From: Paragordius varius
Lineage: Eukaryota; Nematomorpha
Direction of reading: 5' to 3'
Assembly: GCA_964247055.1 (NCBI GenBank)
Contig: OZ176054.1
Span: 9,176,001 to 9,240,000, forward strand
Length of the DNA: 64,000 nucleotides
Positions 46,213-59,109 of the stretch are shown here, piece after piece (the stretch's first letter is position 1; every line of letters starts with the position of its first letter). The position numbers and the translations under genes are program-made. The notes below the pieces were generated by a model that was not told where the DNA came from, did not search any database, and was given only the letters and a program-made list of their open reading frames with translations.

Positions 46213-46359
46213 AAATGTTGGCCAATTTACATTACAGTAAAGTATGTGAAATAACCATCATTCTGTAAAATTTCATTTACGATGTCTGCATTGAAGAACA
46301 CTTTTTACAAAATTATTGTTATTTCTCATACTTTGCTGTAATATGAATTGGCCAACATT
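46213..46359. mobile_element. Foldback MITE
   Basis: Arms of about 42 bases, TGTTGGCCAATTTACATTAC... and its near reverse complement ending ...GAATTGGCCAACATT, flank a loop of about 60 bases. It lies just outside the hAT remnant. Confidence 0.65.
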
Positions 46360-46999
46360 AATGTGAATTGGTCTGCACTAAATTGCATATTGTATAATCA
46401 AAATAAATAAATTGAGATTATTATTAGAGAATATTGTTTTGATGAATGTTTTTTCTTTTTTCCCTCCTTTTTGTTCACTATTAAAACTGCCACAAAATAA
46501 AGGAACAAAAAATATCATTATGGTTAAAATTTAATGGATAGTGAAAAAAATCATTTTCTCTTTCTCCCTTTAACTCAATAACATTAAAATTTACATGATT
46601 CCATTTCCTCATAAAAATTAAAATATGTGAATTGTCTTTCCCACTAAAAAAACAAAAGATATTTTTCTATAATATATTATCACACATGAGATTTTATTTG
46701 TAATTATTTTAATTTATCAGAGGCAAAAAAATTAAATCTGTCAAAATTTTGTGAATTCTCATAAAACTATAATACTATAATTTTTAATGACAAAATTAGG
46801 TATGCTACCATTTTAATTTTTAAGCAAAATGTGTTATTTTCATAAAAAATTTGAAATTAATTGCAATCAAATTTTATAAATAGCTTTTCAGATTTTTAAC
46901 TTCCTGCTTGCTGAAACAAAATGTTGAATTAACAATTTTTTCCCTTACATTAATTACTATGTTCATTTTATTCAATATTTTGTTGTTTCTTTCCATACA

Positions 47000-47560
47000 C
47001 TACTGTAATGTTACCAGATATTTTGAACTTCGAACGCAGTACAAAATTAAAACATACTTTGCCTGTTTTTACACCATCGGTGTGGTATATAACGCAGTTT
47101 CCACAAAAAAATATCCAGATAAAACATATATCTTCTGATAGGAAAATATCAGGATTATCATGGTGCTTTTGGTTTATTTTAGATGTGGGCTTTGAAAGTC
47201 CGAAATTTTTTGGCTCTTTTAAAATGGACTGTTCTCTTAAAATAAAGCAAATATTTCGACATTGTGCAATACTTTTAAATATATGCTAAATTTTGATATC
47301 GACTAAATATATTTTTAAAAAATGCATACTTTCAAAATTTAATTTTTAGCAAAATTTTGTTGAAACGTACTTCGTACTATTTTAAGCATGATGGAAACGA
47401 TATAAACGGTTGAGATGTTATATCACTTTATATATTTAATTCGATAATGTTAACCATTTTTCTCACTCAGAATTACGATGAAAATATTCGTTCGTATTCA
47501 AATTTATGTTAAATAAAAATAGTTTTAAAAAATTCTCCAAAATTTTCAAGCAAACAAACC
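47000..47560. mobile_element. Dispersed repeat, family C
   Basis: Aligns over its whole length with the sequence at 63465-64000: 'gtttttacaccatcggtgtg', 'ccacaaaaaaatatcc', 'tatcaggattatcatg', 'ttcgataatg' and 'aaatattcgttcgt'. No protein recognised. Confidence 0.65.
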
Positions 47561-49169
47561 TTTAAAATTCTGAACCTATAGTGTTCAATCATCGAATTAT
47601 TTAGAAAAAGGGTTTTATTATATCTTAATGCCGGTATATCGTTCATATTTGTTTATGAAAAAAAATCATGAAAACTAATAAAGTTTAGGAAAAAAATTAA
47701 GATATCATACCCCCACCTAATGAGTGTATAAAACGTAAAAACTAAATTTTCTTATACGAAAAAGGTTTTTTTTGAGATCAGCCATATATAATCAATTTTA
47801 TATGATATGTTAGAAGAATAACAATTTTCTATATAATTCCGTTAAACAAAAAATTATTTTTCTAAAACCTGATCAAACATTTGTTAAAATATCATAAATT
47901 AATTTTGTAATTTTAAATTTTGATGCACACCTCTTTATGCGAAAGTCCTGAGTGAAAGAGCTATTTAGCCTAAATCTTACGGTGTGAAGTCTGAGATTTA
48001 TAGTTTCGCCACTGCATCAAAGGTTGAAATCCTAAGTTTTATGTATAAATCGAACAGAAAAAATATTTATTATTTAAAAATAGGCTCTTAGTTTTTTAAA
48101 TCAAAATGAACCATTTAAAATTTGTGGGGTTTTTTTACAGTGGGTACTATATTAAATTCTAAAATAAATTTTTTGGATAAATAAAAGGTAATTAATATAA
48201 TTATAAAAAATTAATTTTTGTTAATTTCAAAAAGCAGTACAAAAGTGGTCGCAGTTTTTTCTGAAAACCCAGTGCTGTAGTGCGAAAAACAGCCTATCTG
48301 TTCAAATTGCCCAACCATAGTGCGAAATAAGCATTAAATTCACATACAAGTAATGTGGATATAATAATATAGATTTAAAAATAATTTTTGATCATTTTTT
48401 ACAATTTTATTGTATTGTTAACTTAATATTATGTTATAGGCTTTAGAAGATAAAGATCAAAGAGAGTAACGCAAATTCCGGCAGCATTTTGCACTCAAAA
48501 AGCTGGTGGCCGCCATTTTTGCAATTTATATGCGGATATTCATATTTAATGAATATAAAACAAAATACTGTAAACTGCGAACACGGTATAACAATGCTAT
48601 ACTTTCTATTTTGTCAATTAAAACTTCAGAAATTTGTTTATGAATATCAATTTTACAAAGATTTTGTAAGCATTTTGCAAATTAGGATCTTTTTGCGCGC
48701 CAGGGCCGTGTATTGAACACCTCTGCTCTTTATTTTATGATAGTACTTTAATTTTAAAATATGCAATGGGGCAGTAGCTTATTGAGGTTAGTTTGAAAAT
48801 TTTGCGCATTGATTGTGAAAATAATTCTTTAAAATGATTAGGTTCCAAACGCAGGTAGGTTCGGTTTCAGCATACCTTCATATTGAAATAAAGTTTAAAA
48901 GGATTGTTATTAAATTTTAGGCTTCAACCTGTTTTCGTATATTTTGTAATTAAAACCATTGGGCTTTTACCAATTTTTTATTCTATTGAAAGATATGGTG
49001 TAATGTGCTGGAAATTACTGCTAAATAATACAGAATTTTTTTTATATATATTAATTCTATTAACTCAAATCATATAGTCTATATTTTTAGTAATCTTTGC
49101 TTTGATGATAAATGCTCTTATCTATGATCCTGATAAATAGCAAATGTGCAAGTAGCCATTTTATGATTT
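47561..49169. other. No gene seen
   Basis: AT-rich intergenic DNA downstream of the minus-strand LRR gene. Short ORFs only (for example 48489-48716), with no family resemblance. Confidence 0.5.
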
Positions 49170-52100
49170 TTAGCCTACAGTTGAATTTGTTATTTGAGGT
49201 ATTGTTGATTCTTTAGTAGGATCCGATCGTTCTGTCGTAAAGATGTCCTTAAAAAAATCTTTGTAAGTTGTGAAGCTTGTTAAACTGATTGATTCATCGT
49301 CAGTTGAATATGGGTTTGACTTAATATTATTATTTGCGGTTGATTCCATGAACGGCTTATAGTTATATAATTCTTTTGGTACATTTGGTTCAGAAGTAGG
49401 GGTGAAAGGTTTAGAATAATTATTTGATATGCCATCTGCTGTAGTAGATATAGAATCATCTATGTTCATATTATTATTTATATTATGCCCAGTATTAGTG
49501 TAAGTTATGTTATCCTTATCTAACCCAAATAAAGGATTAAAGAAAGCAAACTGTTCCCTAAATTTGCTGACGAAAAAGGCATCACGCCAGTACCTGTATG
49601 ATAAACACATGGTGGTAAATATAAGGATACATAAAGTTATAGACAACACGATAACCGTATATTGGGAGCTTATAATTTGCATAAACTTTGATTGTACCAT
49701 CATATTTTCACTACAAGCGTTCAATTTTTCCATATCTATTTTTCTACTAATATTTTTACTTGAACATCTATCTTTTGCATTTGTGCTATTGACTGATAGA
49801 TTACTATTAATTAAAGGTATGATGACACTATTATTAGGCAATGAATTATTGGATTTTATAATATTTTTGTTTTCAATATTGGAATCTGGTGATATATCCA
49901 GTTTTGTTTCATTATCCCCCAATACACGAACACTAATATATTGGCCTTGCTGCTGATTTGTAGGTGTTTCAGCATCTGGGCTTTTTGCAGACCGATTACT
50001 TACACATTCCATATACAGGGATGAATTCGCAACTTTTTTGGATAAAACACCTGAATAATAATTTAATCGTAACATATTACGGATGAATAGGGCTAGATCA
50101 AGTCTATTAACTGTACAATCTATTGGATTTCCAAAAATGGTTACATACGTGATCCACAGGATATTTTGAATGTCAGTCAGCGAGTTTTGATGTATATATA
50201 AGATTTCAAGTGATTCCGGGAAGTTGACGTTATTTATGCTCGTTATGAGATTGAATGACAAATCCAACGAATACAATTTGGTTAAAGTTGAAAAGATTTG
50301 TTTGTTCAGGCTGTAAATTTTGTTACAGGCCAATCGTAATTCCCTAATTTCGTTGGAATATGCGAACAGGGTAGCACCCAACTTGGTTAAACTGTTTGCA
50401 CTTAAATCGACATACGTTAATTGATTTAGACCGGCGAATGTATTATCACTCAATTGCACGTGTGTATTGTTGGTGAGCGTTAAATTCTTGAGTTGTTTGA
50501 AGCATCGAAACATATCCTCCAAATACAAGTAAAATAATGTGAAGTCACTTTGTTCTATCCAAAGCGTTTGTATGTTTGTGCAAAAAAACGTTTTTTCATC
50601 GATTTTTTTGGCCAAGGCCTTCGCACCAGGACTATCTACGTTAATAAAGGACCAATGGTATGTCATGTATTCATTACGTCCTATGTAACTATCGTACGTG
50701 CTAACTATTATACCTATTAAATACGATTAATATTTATAAATAAATAAAAATATCTAAAATATTATATAATCAATAATAATAATAATACACTGTTTAATTT
50801 AATCTATTTTTCATTAAAATTCTCCCTTGTTCTATACATATATATGTTTGCTCTTTTAATTTACCGAAAAAATTTTTTTACTCACTCTTTAAACAAGACT
50901 CACCGACAATAATTTAATTGGTATGGCATATAACAGCTTATTCGATTACATTTTGAATGTATACCATTTACACTTCAAACCTTTAAAGAATTCAAATTTG
51001 CCCTTGAACAATTTAAATTCAACCCCGAACAATTTGTATTTATCTTTATAGTAACCATAATTACTATATAACATTTAAAAGTAATTAATTTAAAGAGGTT
51101 AAAGCTGGTTGAAAAGTTATAATTTTTTCTCAATTTTGTGTAAAAACGGTTGGAATGGAAAGAAAACGGGTTAATTAAAATGGGAAATGATTAGCACATG
51201 ATTTTGATTGTAAAAGTTATACATAATTAATATTTTTATAATTATTTAGGTAAATCGTTGACTTACTTAAAGAAGTTTGTTTGCAAAACATTATTTTGGC
51301 CCCGTACTCCATTACATTATTAACATTATTATTAATGTTATCCATATTCATATCTAAGCTTCCGATTTCCGAACCAACATAACAGAGATCAGGTATATCA
51401 CAATAGTGAATATTTTTTATTTGTAAAATACTTTGATTGTTCAAACTTTCTTGTTTACCACTAGTATTAGAGAGATTACTGTAAAAACAATTTGTTATAT
51501 TGGGATTCCGTAAGATTTGTCTGTTTTTGGACATGCCTTTCGTTAATTGTTCCCATGTGGGCCGATTTTCACATAAACAAGTTAGAGGATTCGACCAAAT
51601 AGAAAGTGCTTTGAGTGTTGAATTTAATAGGTGTGCAGCTACAAAATTTATATCAGAAATACGATTGTTATGGACAAACAACATTTTCATTGCAGTGTTG
51701 GACAAATCAAGTGTTTTTAGGTTATTGTGGCTGAGATCTAAACTTTCTAGTTTCGTCCAGTCATTTATTCGTTTATCAAGTATTAGTGTCTCTATCTGGT
51801 TGTGACTGAAATTTAAGTATTGTATGAGTTTTTGACTCGCTAAAATTTGGGACGGTAATGACATTATTTTATTATAACTCATGTCTAAAGTTATCAAATA
51901 ATTTGTTTTTGCACCAAAAAGGGTAGGTATTTCAGATAAAACGTTATGTGATAAATTTAAGTATAGGAGATTTGGTAGATTAGAAAAAGCATTTTCATCA
52001 ATTTTACTTATGTTACATCGACTAAGATCTAACTTAGCTAATGAGGGCGCACCATTAAAGTAAGATGTTTTTATTTTATCCATCCGTCCGTGCATAACAA

Positions 52101-52551
52101 ATGATTCCAACCTTGTTAGTTGGGTTAAATTCATCAATGATGATGACACAGTCACATTGTCAAAATAAATGGTATTTATGAATGTATCATATAATTTGGT
52201 TGATTTCGGGTTACATTTTACCAAGGAAAGATCAATGTCGGTTGCTTGAACATCAACTATTTCCAGGTTTGATATGTAAGCACATTGTTGTTCAAACAAA
52301 TATGGATTGTTTTTGAGATGAAGTCCATTTATGTTTATTAACTTAACATTTTCAATCACGGTATTTGTATTATTTATTATATTATTTAATTGTTCGTAGT
52401 CTAGATCTGTTTGACACGTTACCATGGCTACGCCTCTGTCAAATATACATTTTGCTGCACAACGATTTAAAACATAAATATAAAAAACCAAAAGAAACAT
52501 ATATTTTTGATTGAATTTCATTGATTGATTGTCATTAGAATACCTAAACAA
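49170..52551 (-). CDS. LRR transmembrane receptor-like protein (two exons)
   Basis: Exon 1 is 52551-51267 and exon 2 is 50704-49170. A GTAAGT donor and a phase-1 junction join them into 939 residues. The N-terminus has a signal peptide (KYMFLLVFYIYVLNRCAA; the second Met, residue 11, is an equally good start). A cysteine-bounded cap and typical LRRs follow (LAKLDLSRCNISKIDENAFS, LESLDLSHNNLKTLDLS), then a C-terminal cysteine cap (NPLTCLCENRPTW). Exon 2 brings a second LRR block (LTYVDLSANSLTKLGATLFA, LYSLDLSFNLITSINNV), a second cap (NPIDCTVNRLDLALF), a transmembrane helix near residues 770-793 (VIVLSITLCILIFTTMCL) and an Asn/Ser/Thr-rich cytoplasmic tail of about 145 residues without a TIR or kinase domain. 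The layout is that of adhesion or guidance LRR receptors; the exact family is not recognised. Confidence 0.85.
50957..51055. mobile_element. MITE, family A, partial, in the LRR gene intron
   Basis: 'TATACCATTTACACTTCAAA' followed by 'cccttgaacaatttaaattc' and 'accccgaacaattt'. Only the left arm is present. Confidence 0.6.
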
Positions 52552-52674
52552 TCATATAACTACTTATCACACATTGTGATCGGGTTTAATGTATGTTTTA
52601 ATATATAATTTAATGATATTATACATAGATAATGCAATGAAAGTGTTAATAAATTGCATTAATCATTCATATGA
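52552..52674. promoter_or_regulatory. Shared divergent promoter region of the two LRR genes
   Basis: Only 123 bp separate the two start codons, so both promoters and 5' leaders must lie here or overlap the genes. AT-rich; no motif can be assigned with confidence. Inferred from the gene arrangement. Confidence 0.5.
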
Positions 52675-55600
52675 ATGATCCAAATTATTCAAACATTGTG
52701 TTTACAATTCTTGAGTCCCTTATGTTGTCTTGTAATTTGTCTTTTGGTTGTGGATAAAACAAATTTTGTTGAATCAGGATTTAATGTTAATGACTGTGAT
52801 CCTAGTCATACTATAGCGATGCAAGACATTGATTTTACAAACTTAAAAAAATTAACTGATCATTTAATTATGTGTCCAGGTGTGGAGAAAATACAACTTA
52901 AACGTGTCAAAAATTATGCAAACTCCGTGTTGGTAGATATCCAAGGCTTATTTTGTAAGCACAAAATAGTAAGCGTCGAATTATCCGAAATATATGGCTC
53001 GAATCAAATAATGTTTACAATAGAACCTTGGTTATGTCCTGCTGGTGTTAAGAATAACACAATACTGCAAGAATTCATATTGAAGGATCACCTTTTTTCC
53101 TATGCGCTCTCTGGTTACATTTATGCCCAAAATTTATCTTATGTCAGTATAACTTCAGGGACTCTGTTAGCCGTGAATCGTAATACATTTAATGGAACAG
53201 CCATAATAACATTAAATATATCACAAAACACCATTGAATATATCCATCCCTTGGCCTTTGCTAATATGACACAATTAACAAATTTATATTTGCAAAATAA
53301 TAATATAAAGGTAATTACTTCCACAACTTTTTTGGGGACATATTATATTATGCGTCTGGATGTTAGTTTCAATCTCCTAACATTCCCTGTTAATAATGAT
53401 ACAAATTCTTTAAACAAAAATAGTCTAATTGAAATTTTAAGGCCGTTTAGACGGTTGTCACGATTAGATTTACACAACAATAAATTAACTTTTTTTGATA
53501 GCCTAAATATGTTTCCACGAGAGGTAGCATTTACCCTGACCTACCTTGATTTATCATCGAATGTAATACAATGGGTGGCTATTGATTTTTTGCCAGCACT
53601 GACCTACCTAAATTTAATTGATAATCGAATCACTACTCTAACGGTTCGGAACGATTATAATTTGGATGTGACAGATTTTATGATTTATTCTAACGAACTA
53701 AACTGTGACTGCAATATGATCCCATTTTTAGGGGTGTACAAGAAATTTTTAAAAATATCTTCCGATTCTGAATCAACACCCACCACATTTGGCACTGAGG
53801 TGAAACGTCGTAATGTTCAGGCCGGTTACCGGACACTGTGTAAAACTCCAACAAACGTTGCCGATAAAGCTTTTATGGAATTGTCAGATACCCAGATATA
53901 TTGTATGGAAAATTATACGAATGAATGCTATATATTTGATGCCAATTTTAGTTTGGTCTGTGTGGGGACCAGTAATAATGCGGTAAGAGTTGCCTTAGCT
54001 ACCATACGTTTGGAGAAAAAGAACATCACGAAATGGATAGTTCAATATATTGACATAGAAATATTTCCTACCGAATATGACTCTTATTTATGCAATGTTA
54101 CGGACGTTTCTCTCAAAGGCAATAATCTTGTTGGGTTTGAAAATGGTAATTTAAAGCTTAATATATCCATAGTAACCTTAATACAATCTGTTCTACTAAT
54201 AGGATAGATTTGTATGTATGTCTAGTATGAGTAAAAAAAGTTTGCTAGTTTTTTATTGCCAGATAATACTTACAGTAGAGAGATAGATAATTTATTGGTA
54301 TAATATTGGCATTGTATAAATGTATTTTTTGGCCTTTTCTTTCTTTTACCCAAAATTTCTTTACTTTAAGTGCTAGGCCAAATTTGATAAATAAGTAGTT
54401 TTTTACATTTATATATCTAAATAGCGGAGACTCTCACACTTTGCTGTTTTTTATTCGACAATATTATTTAAATAAAATTGCAATAAACAGAATATGATTT
54501 AGTCACAGAAATAATTCATGAATCTATATTTAACATAGTACGGTCCTAACCTGGTCAAGTTTAAAAAAGGCTTGACTAAAATGCAGTAGACACCCCTTAT
54601 AAAGATCCACCCCCTCCCTCTTTTATACACAGCCTTGGTGGTTAAACAGCGCTTAAAAACTAATTACCATATACCGATCCTTTCCCAAATAAGGCTCAAA
54701 TTTTTAACTTAAAAGCTTTCCGAGGTTAGAAAACTCTCATAAAGATATATATTCGCTCAAAAAACTAAATTTAACCAATGGCTGCTTTTTAATTTTTTAT
54801 ATTTTTATTTATGAATGAAAAAATAAATAATACTAAATTACATTTATATCCTTTTTCAAGCTATTGAACTTATAAAGTAAAGCGTTAAAATGTAAAATCG
54901 ATCTTTAAAAATAAAATTAGTATTTTACTAAATTTATTTAAACGGGGTTAGAATGTAAATAATTAAAGCGTCGTTTTATCTAAAAAAACTTAGTTTCAAC
55001 ACCCTATCTTAACTTAAAAATATGCCCCAATCAACTAGGTATGAATATTAAATAGATGTTTTTTTCAATCTTCAAATCAGTTAAAGGAACATATTTATAT
55101 TAATTTATTACATTTATAAATTTTGATCTTAAGTACCAGTAGAGTTTAAAATTTAGTAGTAGGGTGGAATTGTAGGAGCTTCTGGAAATAAGGCTTTATT
55201 TAAACTTTATAAATTAACCCACCATATATATGCTTATAATTTTATTACTTTTGAATTCATTTAAAAAAAATTATTTTTACATTTTAAACGCCTAACTTTT
55301 AAATTGTCAAAGAGACAAACACAAGCTGTGAATTGCTGTATCAAATTAAGCCATTAATAAACATTACAAAATTTACAGCTAACTATTCATTACTTTTTAA
55401 TTTTATGCAAGTTCACTCCGATTAGTTTCGCAGAAAGCTAGTATTTTACATAAAAATAAAAAAAGCTCGCAGTTCAAACCATCTTTAGTATCAAATTTTT
55501 AGTTTTTCACCCTTTGGAATATAGTTTCAACCAATCTTAATAAAGAAAAGGGTAAGGGTATTACATGACCATTAACCATACTTTTTGCAAATAAAATAAA

Positions 55601-56756
55601 GAAAGAAAATAGGTATTAATTATGCACTAAGGAACAGTGTCGAAGCAACATAGAATTCAAGGGCAAAAAAAATATATAATCTTTTTAATTTAAACGTATA
55701 TATAAATTTTTTATAGCATCATTGTTATGTGGAGATCAATTAACAAGATTAGATTTGGAGGATAATCAATTTAAACAGCTTGAATGCGATATAGGTTTCC
55801 AGGCTCAATTTCAACAATTGCAATATTTAAATTTAAAGAAAAATTTTATTTCATACATACCATCCTGTGCTTTTAGGCTAAACCCAAATTTGCGGCATCT
55901 AGATTTATCCTATAATCTTTTGACAGAAATCCATGCTAATTTATTGGTTAACTTAACCCAATTAAATTGGCTAGCATTAGATCATAACCGGATTATGAAA
56001 CTTTATGATTTAAGGACACCTGTCCCATTGTCCCATTTTCAAATACATTATAACCGTCTAAAAGCCGTCAAAGCTGAATGGGTCAAATCTATGAAGTATA
56101 TAACATTCGGAGATAACAACTTTGAATGTAGCGTGGAATTCGTCTCTCTAGTCAAAAATTACATTAAAACATGGACAAACAAACTCGAAAATAATGGGTC
56201 TTCAGGGAATATAAATACACTAGCCCCTATGTGGTATGAAGAATGTTCGTTAGAATGCGAAACGCCACAACGCTATAAGATCCAGGGTAAAGTGTTTATT
56301 CGCGATTATTTTAATTTGACGCAGGCATGTAAATACGTACTACAGCAATACAAAACTATTCAAAGAGCTAATACACACGGCCAACCAAAAAAACAAACTG
56401 ATGCACCACCACCTATCGTTGTTCCAACTACACCGCTAAAATTGGAGATACTTACTACAAACTTTTTGATTGTTACCGAAACTCCTAAATCAAATACAAA
56501 AAAGCGAGTGATTATTATTTTGATTATTCTAATCATATTGTGTGTGTTGGTTGTAACTTCGTTTGTTTTATGGATAAAATATAAAAATGTTTTTCTCAAA
56601 AAATCTAACGAAGAAAAGGAAAGCGACTCTTTGACACCCATTCCATATAATAAAGAAAATAAAGATACAGACATTAGCCTTAATTACGATTACAATATGG
56701 ATGCATCAAACTCAACTACAAATTACACAAAGACTTATGAAAAAGATTATGCCTAA
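52675..56756 (+). CDS. LRR transmembrane receptor-like protein (two exons), paralogue of the divergent gene
   Basis: Exon 1 is 52675-54145 and exon 2 is 55717-56756. The donor G|GTAATT and acceptor TTATAG join in phase 1, giving 836 residues. The N-terminal signal peptide (FLSPLCCLVICLLVV) is followed by LRRs (NTFNGTAIITLNISQNTIEY, LTYLDLSSNVIQWVAI) and a cysteine cap (NELNCDCNMIPFL). Exon 2 adds LRRs (LTRLDLEDNQFKQLECD, LRHLDLSYNLLTEIHANLL), a second cap (DNNFECSVEFV), a Pro-rich stalk, a transmembrane helix (VIIILIILIILCVLVVTSFV, about residues 753-776) and a tail of about 60 residues. The intron sits at the position equivalent to the partner gene's. If the intron is retained, exon 1 reads on to a stop at 54207, giving a 510-residue form with a hydrophobic C-terminus. 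AATAAA follows the stop at 56758-56763. Confidence 0.82.
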
Positions 56757-57057
56757 CAATAAATATTATAGTATATTGTGAATAACTATTATACATTGCT
56801 ATATTTTTTTATTTACTGCCAGATAGCCATTAACATATTTCTTTTGCTGTATATGTTATCGGTAATGCGGAAAACTAGCATTGTTCACTTTGCATGTTTC
56901 TTACTTTTACAGGATTAATATTAATTTTGACAAAGGGCTAATTTAGATTCTAGGATCAAAAACTTATCTCAGTGTCAGTCATAAACTCTTTTGTAACATT
57001 GCCTTCATTTTTTGAGAGTTATAAAAAATTCAGAAAAAAATTTGCATTTTTGACAGC

Positions 57058-57860
57058 TGATTCCAAAAACGGCTTATAGTTATGAAATTCTCTTGGTACA
57101 TTTGGTTGAGCAGTAGGTGTGAATGTTTCGTCTATTTTTAGCCTTCGATTAATCATGACCACTTTTTTTATCCGCTATGATGTATTGGGGTAGTTTTATA
57201 TTCCAGAGCTCAATCTTGTGAGTATATTTTGTTTTTAAAGTTATTTTAGTTAGAATTTGATTATCAAACATTGTCTTGTATTAGATATTTTACAGTTTTG
57301 ATGTCTACAGTCTTACATTAGGACATCTCCGAAACACGATTCACTTAAGCAGCTAACAATATATATCAAGTTTTTGCTGGTAAAATACCACCTGAAAGCT
57401 TAATAGAGTTAATTATTTGCATTTTATAACCATAATATACATTTATTTTCCTTGTGTATTAGCGATTTAAAAAAATGGCGGGTAAAAAGTAGAGGTTTTT
57501 TTTCACTACATTAGTTTAAAAAACTTGTTTTATTAGTCTAAAAGGCTAGAGAGAGCATCTTTTTAAAATCAATGTAATACTTTAATTATCTTTTAAGTAT
57601 TCAAATTTTTATCTCTCTGGGATATAAAATTACCACATCAAGTAAAAAAAATTAAAAAAGCAAACGGTTATTTAAATTTCCTTACTTAAAATGCATCACG
57701 CCAATACCTGTATGATAAACACATAACATTTGTAAATATTAGGATGCATAGAGTTATAGACATTACGATAACTGTATATTAGAAGCTTATAATCTACATA
57801 AATTTAGATTACACCACAATTTTGAACCACAGTTCATTTTTTCACTCTCATTGTCTTCTC
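57058..57860 (-). pseudogene. Partial copy of the LRR receptor tail and membrane segment, split by a repeat
   Basis: Two blocks match the minus-strand LRR gene at DNA level. Block 57058-57130 matches 49341-49413 (cytoplasmic tail), with about ten differences in 72 bases. Block 57685-57815 matches about 49571-49695 (membrane segment and juxtamembrane part), including 'gcatcacgcc' and 'tgtatgataaacacat'. About 160 bp separate the blocks in the parent and about 560 bp here, the extra being mainly a family D element (57180-57650). The orientation is the same as the parent. Frame-disrupting changes and the lack of LRRs make it non-functional. This is the host's own duplicated gene. Confidence 0.8.
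57180..57650. mobile_element. Dispersed repeat, family D, inserted in the LRR pseudogene
   Basis: Starts GGGGTAGTTTTATATTCCAG and ends CTCTGGGATATAAAATTACC, imperfect inverted ends. It matches 42885-43350 along its length. A further diverged copy lies at about 58020-58290. Confidence 0.65.
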
Positions 57861-58290
57861 ATATTTTAAATACTTTTCATTAATTTTTGACGGTGAATAC
57901 ATTTTAAGATATTGGGTGCCATCCCTAAACTGAAAATAAATTATGTTTTGATTAAAACATTAAACATCCTATATCAGATTAAAAAGGTTGTGTTTGGTAC
58001 AATTTTCTATAAGGTAAAAAGTGAGATATACGAAATACGATTATAAACAGTTGATTTGGAAAAAATCAAAAAATTTCTGCATAATTTAAAGGCTTCCAAA
58101 ACTTATGTATTAACATTTTATACCAAAAAATGAATTTATTTCTTGCCTGTTGTATTAGCGTTATAGGACAGGAAAATTGGCGGAAAAAGTAGGGATGAGG
58201 ATATATTTACAATTAAAAATATTTTAAATTATGCGCCAATATCTTAGATTATTTTTAAGATATTTAATTAAAATCGCTCAAAAACACATA

Positions 58291-59109
58291 AAGGCAAGGC
58301 ATGTTAATTTAAATCATGCCTTTTCAATGTTAAATATTAAATCATGAAATTTAAAATGTCAATTACTTTTTAATCTGTTTTTCTATTATTACATAAGTCA
58401 GTCCACAATAAGGGGTTCAAGATTATATATATCATTATCCAATAGAAAAATTCGAAACAGCGCACATCACGAAGTATTCAAAAAATGAATATTCTGATTG
58501 ATAGTAGAACCGAGATTTTATAATGCTTTGGTTCAATTACTTATACATCAAAGTTAATACTACTTTTGTATTGACTGCTCCATCAGAAAATGGCAAAATA
58601 TGCGCATTTATTAAAATCTTTAATGAACTGAAAATGCCTCATTACAAAAATATCGATATGAAATTCAGACAAAAATAAAAAAAATTATAATATTTTTAGA
58701 TAAGGCTCCCAAGGTCAAACTTTTTGACGGGTTTGAAAATAGCGAATTCTTTTTTTATAATTTCGAAAAAAATTCCAAAAAAATAGATATTTAATAATTA
58801 ATTTATAGCGTTCGATGAAGTGAGTTTTATGGTATTCGAAGCATGGTGGAAACGGTAAAAAAATCATTAAGTTCAAATATTGTTAAACCACTTTTCTATA
58901 TACGATAATGTTGAGCATTTTTAGAACCTCAGGATTAATTCCTTTGCTTGTAAATTTTGGTAATTTTTGCGAAAATATTTACAAAGCCTTTCACCGTTTC
59001 CATTATAATACCTCAAACATGTCCACAAAATTCTAAAAAAATAAAATATTTTTATCGGAGGATGTATCCGATTATCATTATGCTTTTTGTTTGTATTCGT
59101 ACGAGTTAT
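58291..59109. other. No gene seen; family C-like fragments
   Basis: Blocks such as 'aaggctcccaaggtcaaact' (near 58700) and 'tatcattatgctttttgt' (near 59075) resemble family C. No coding sequence recognised. Confidence 0.45.

Noticed and set aside
49507-49956. 149-codon plus-strand ORF
   Set aside because: Antisense shadow of the LRR receptor's tail and membrane segment; no family resemblance.
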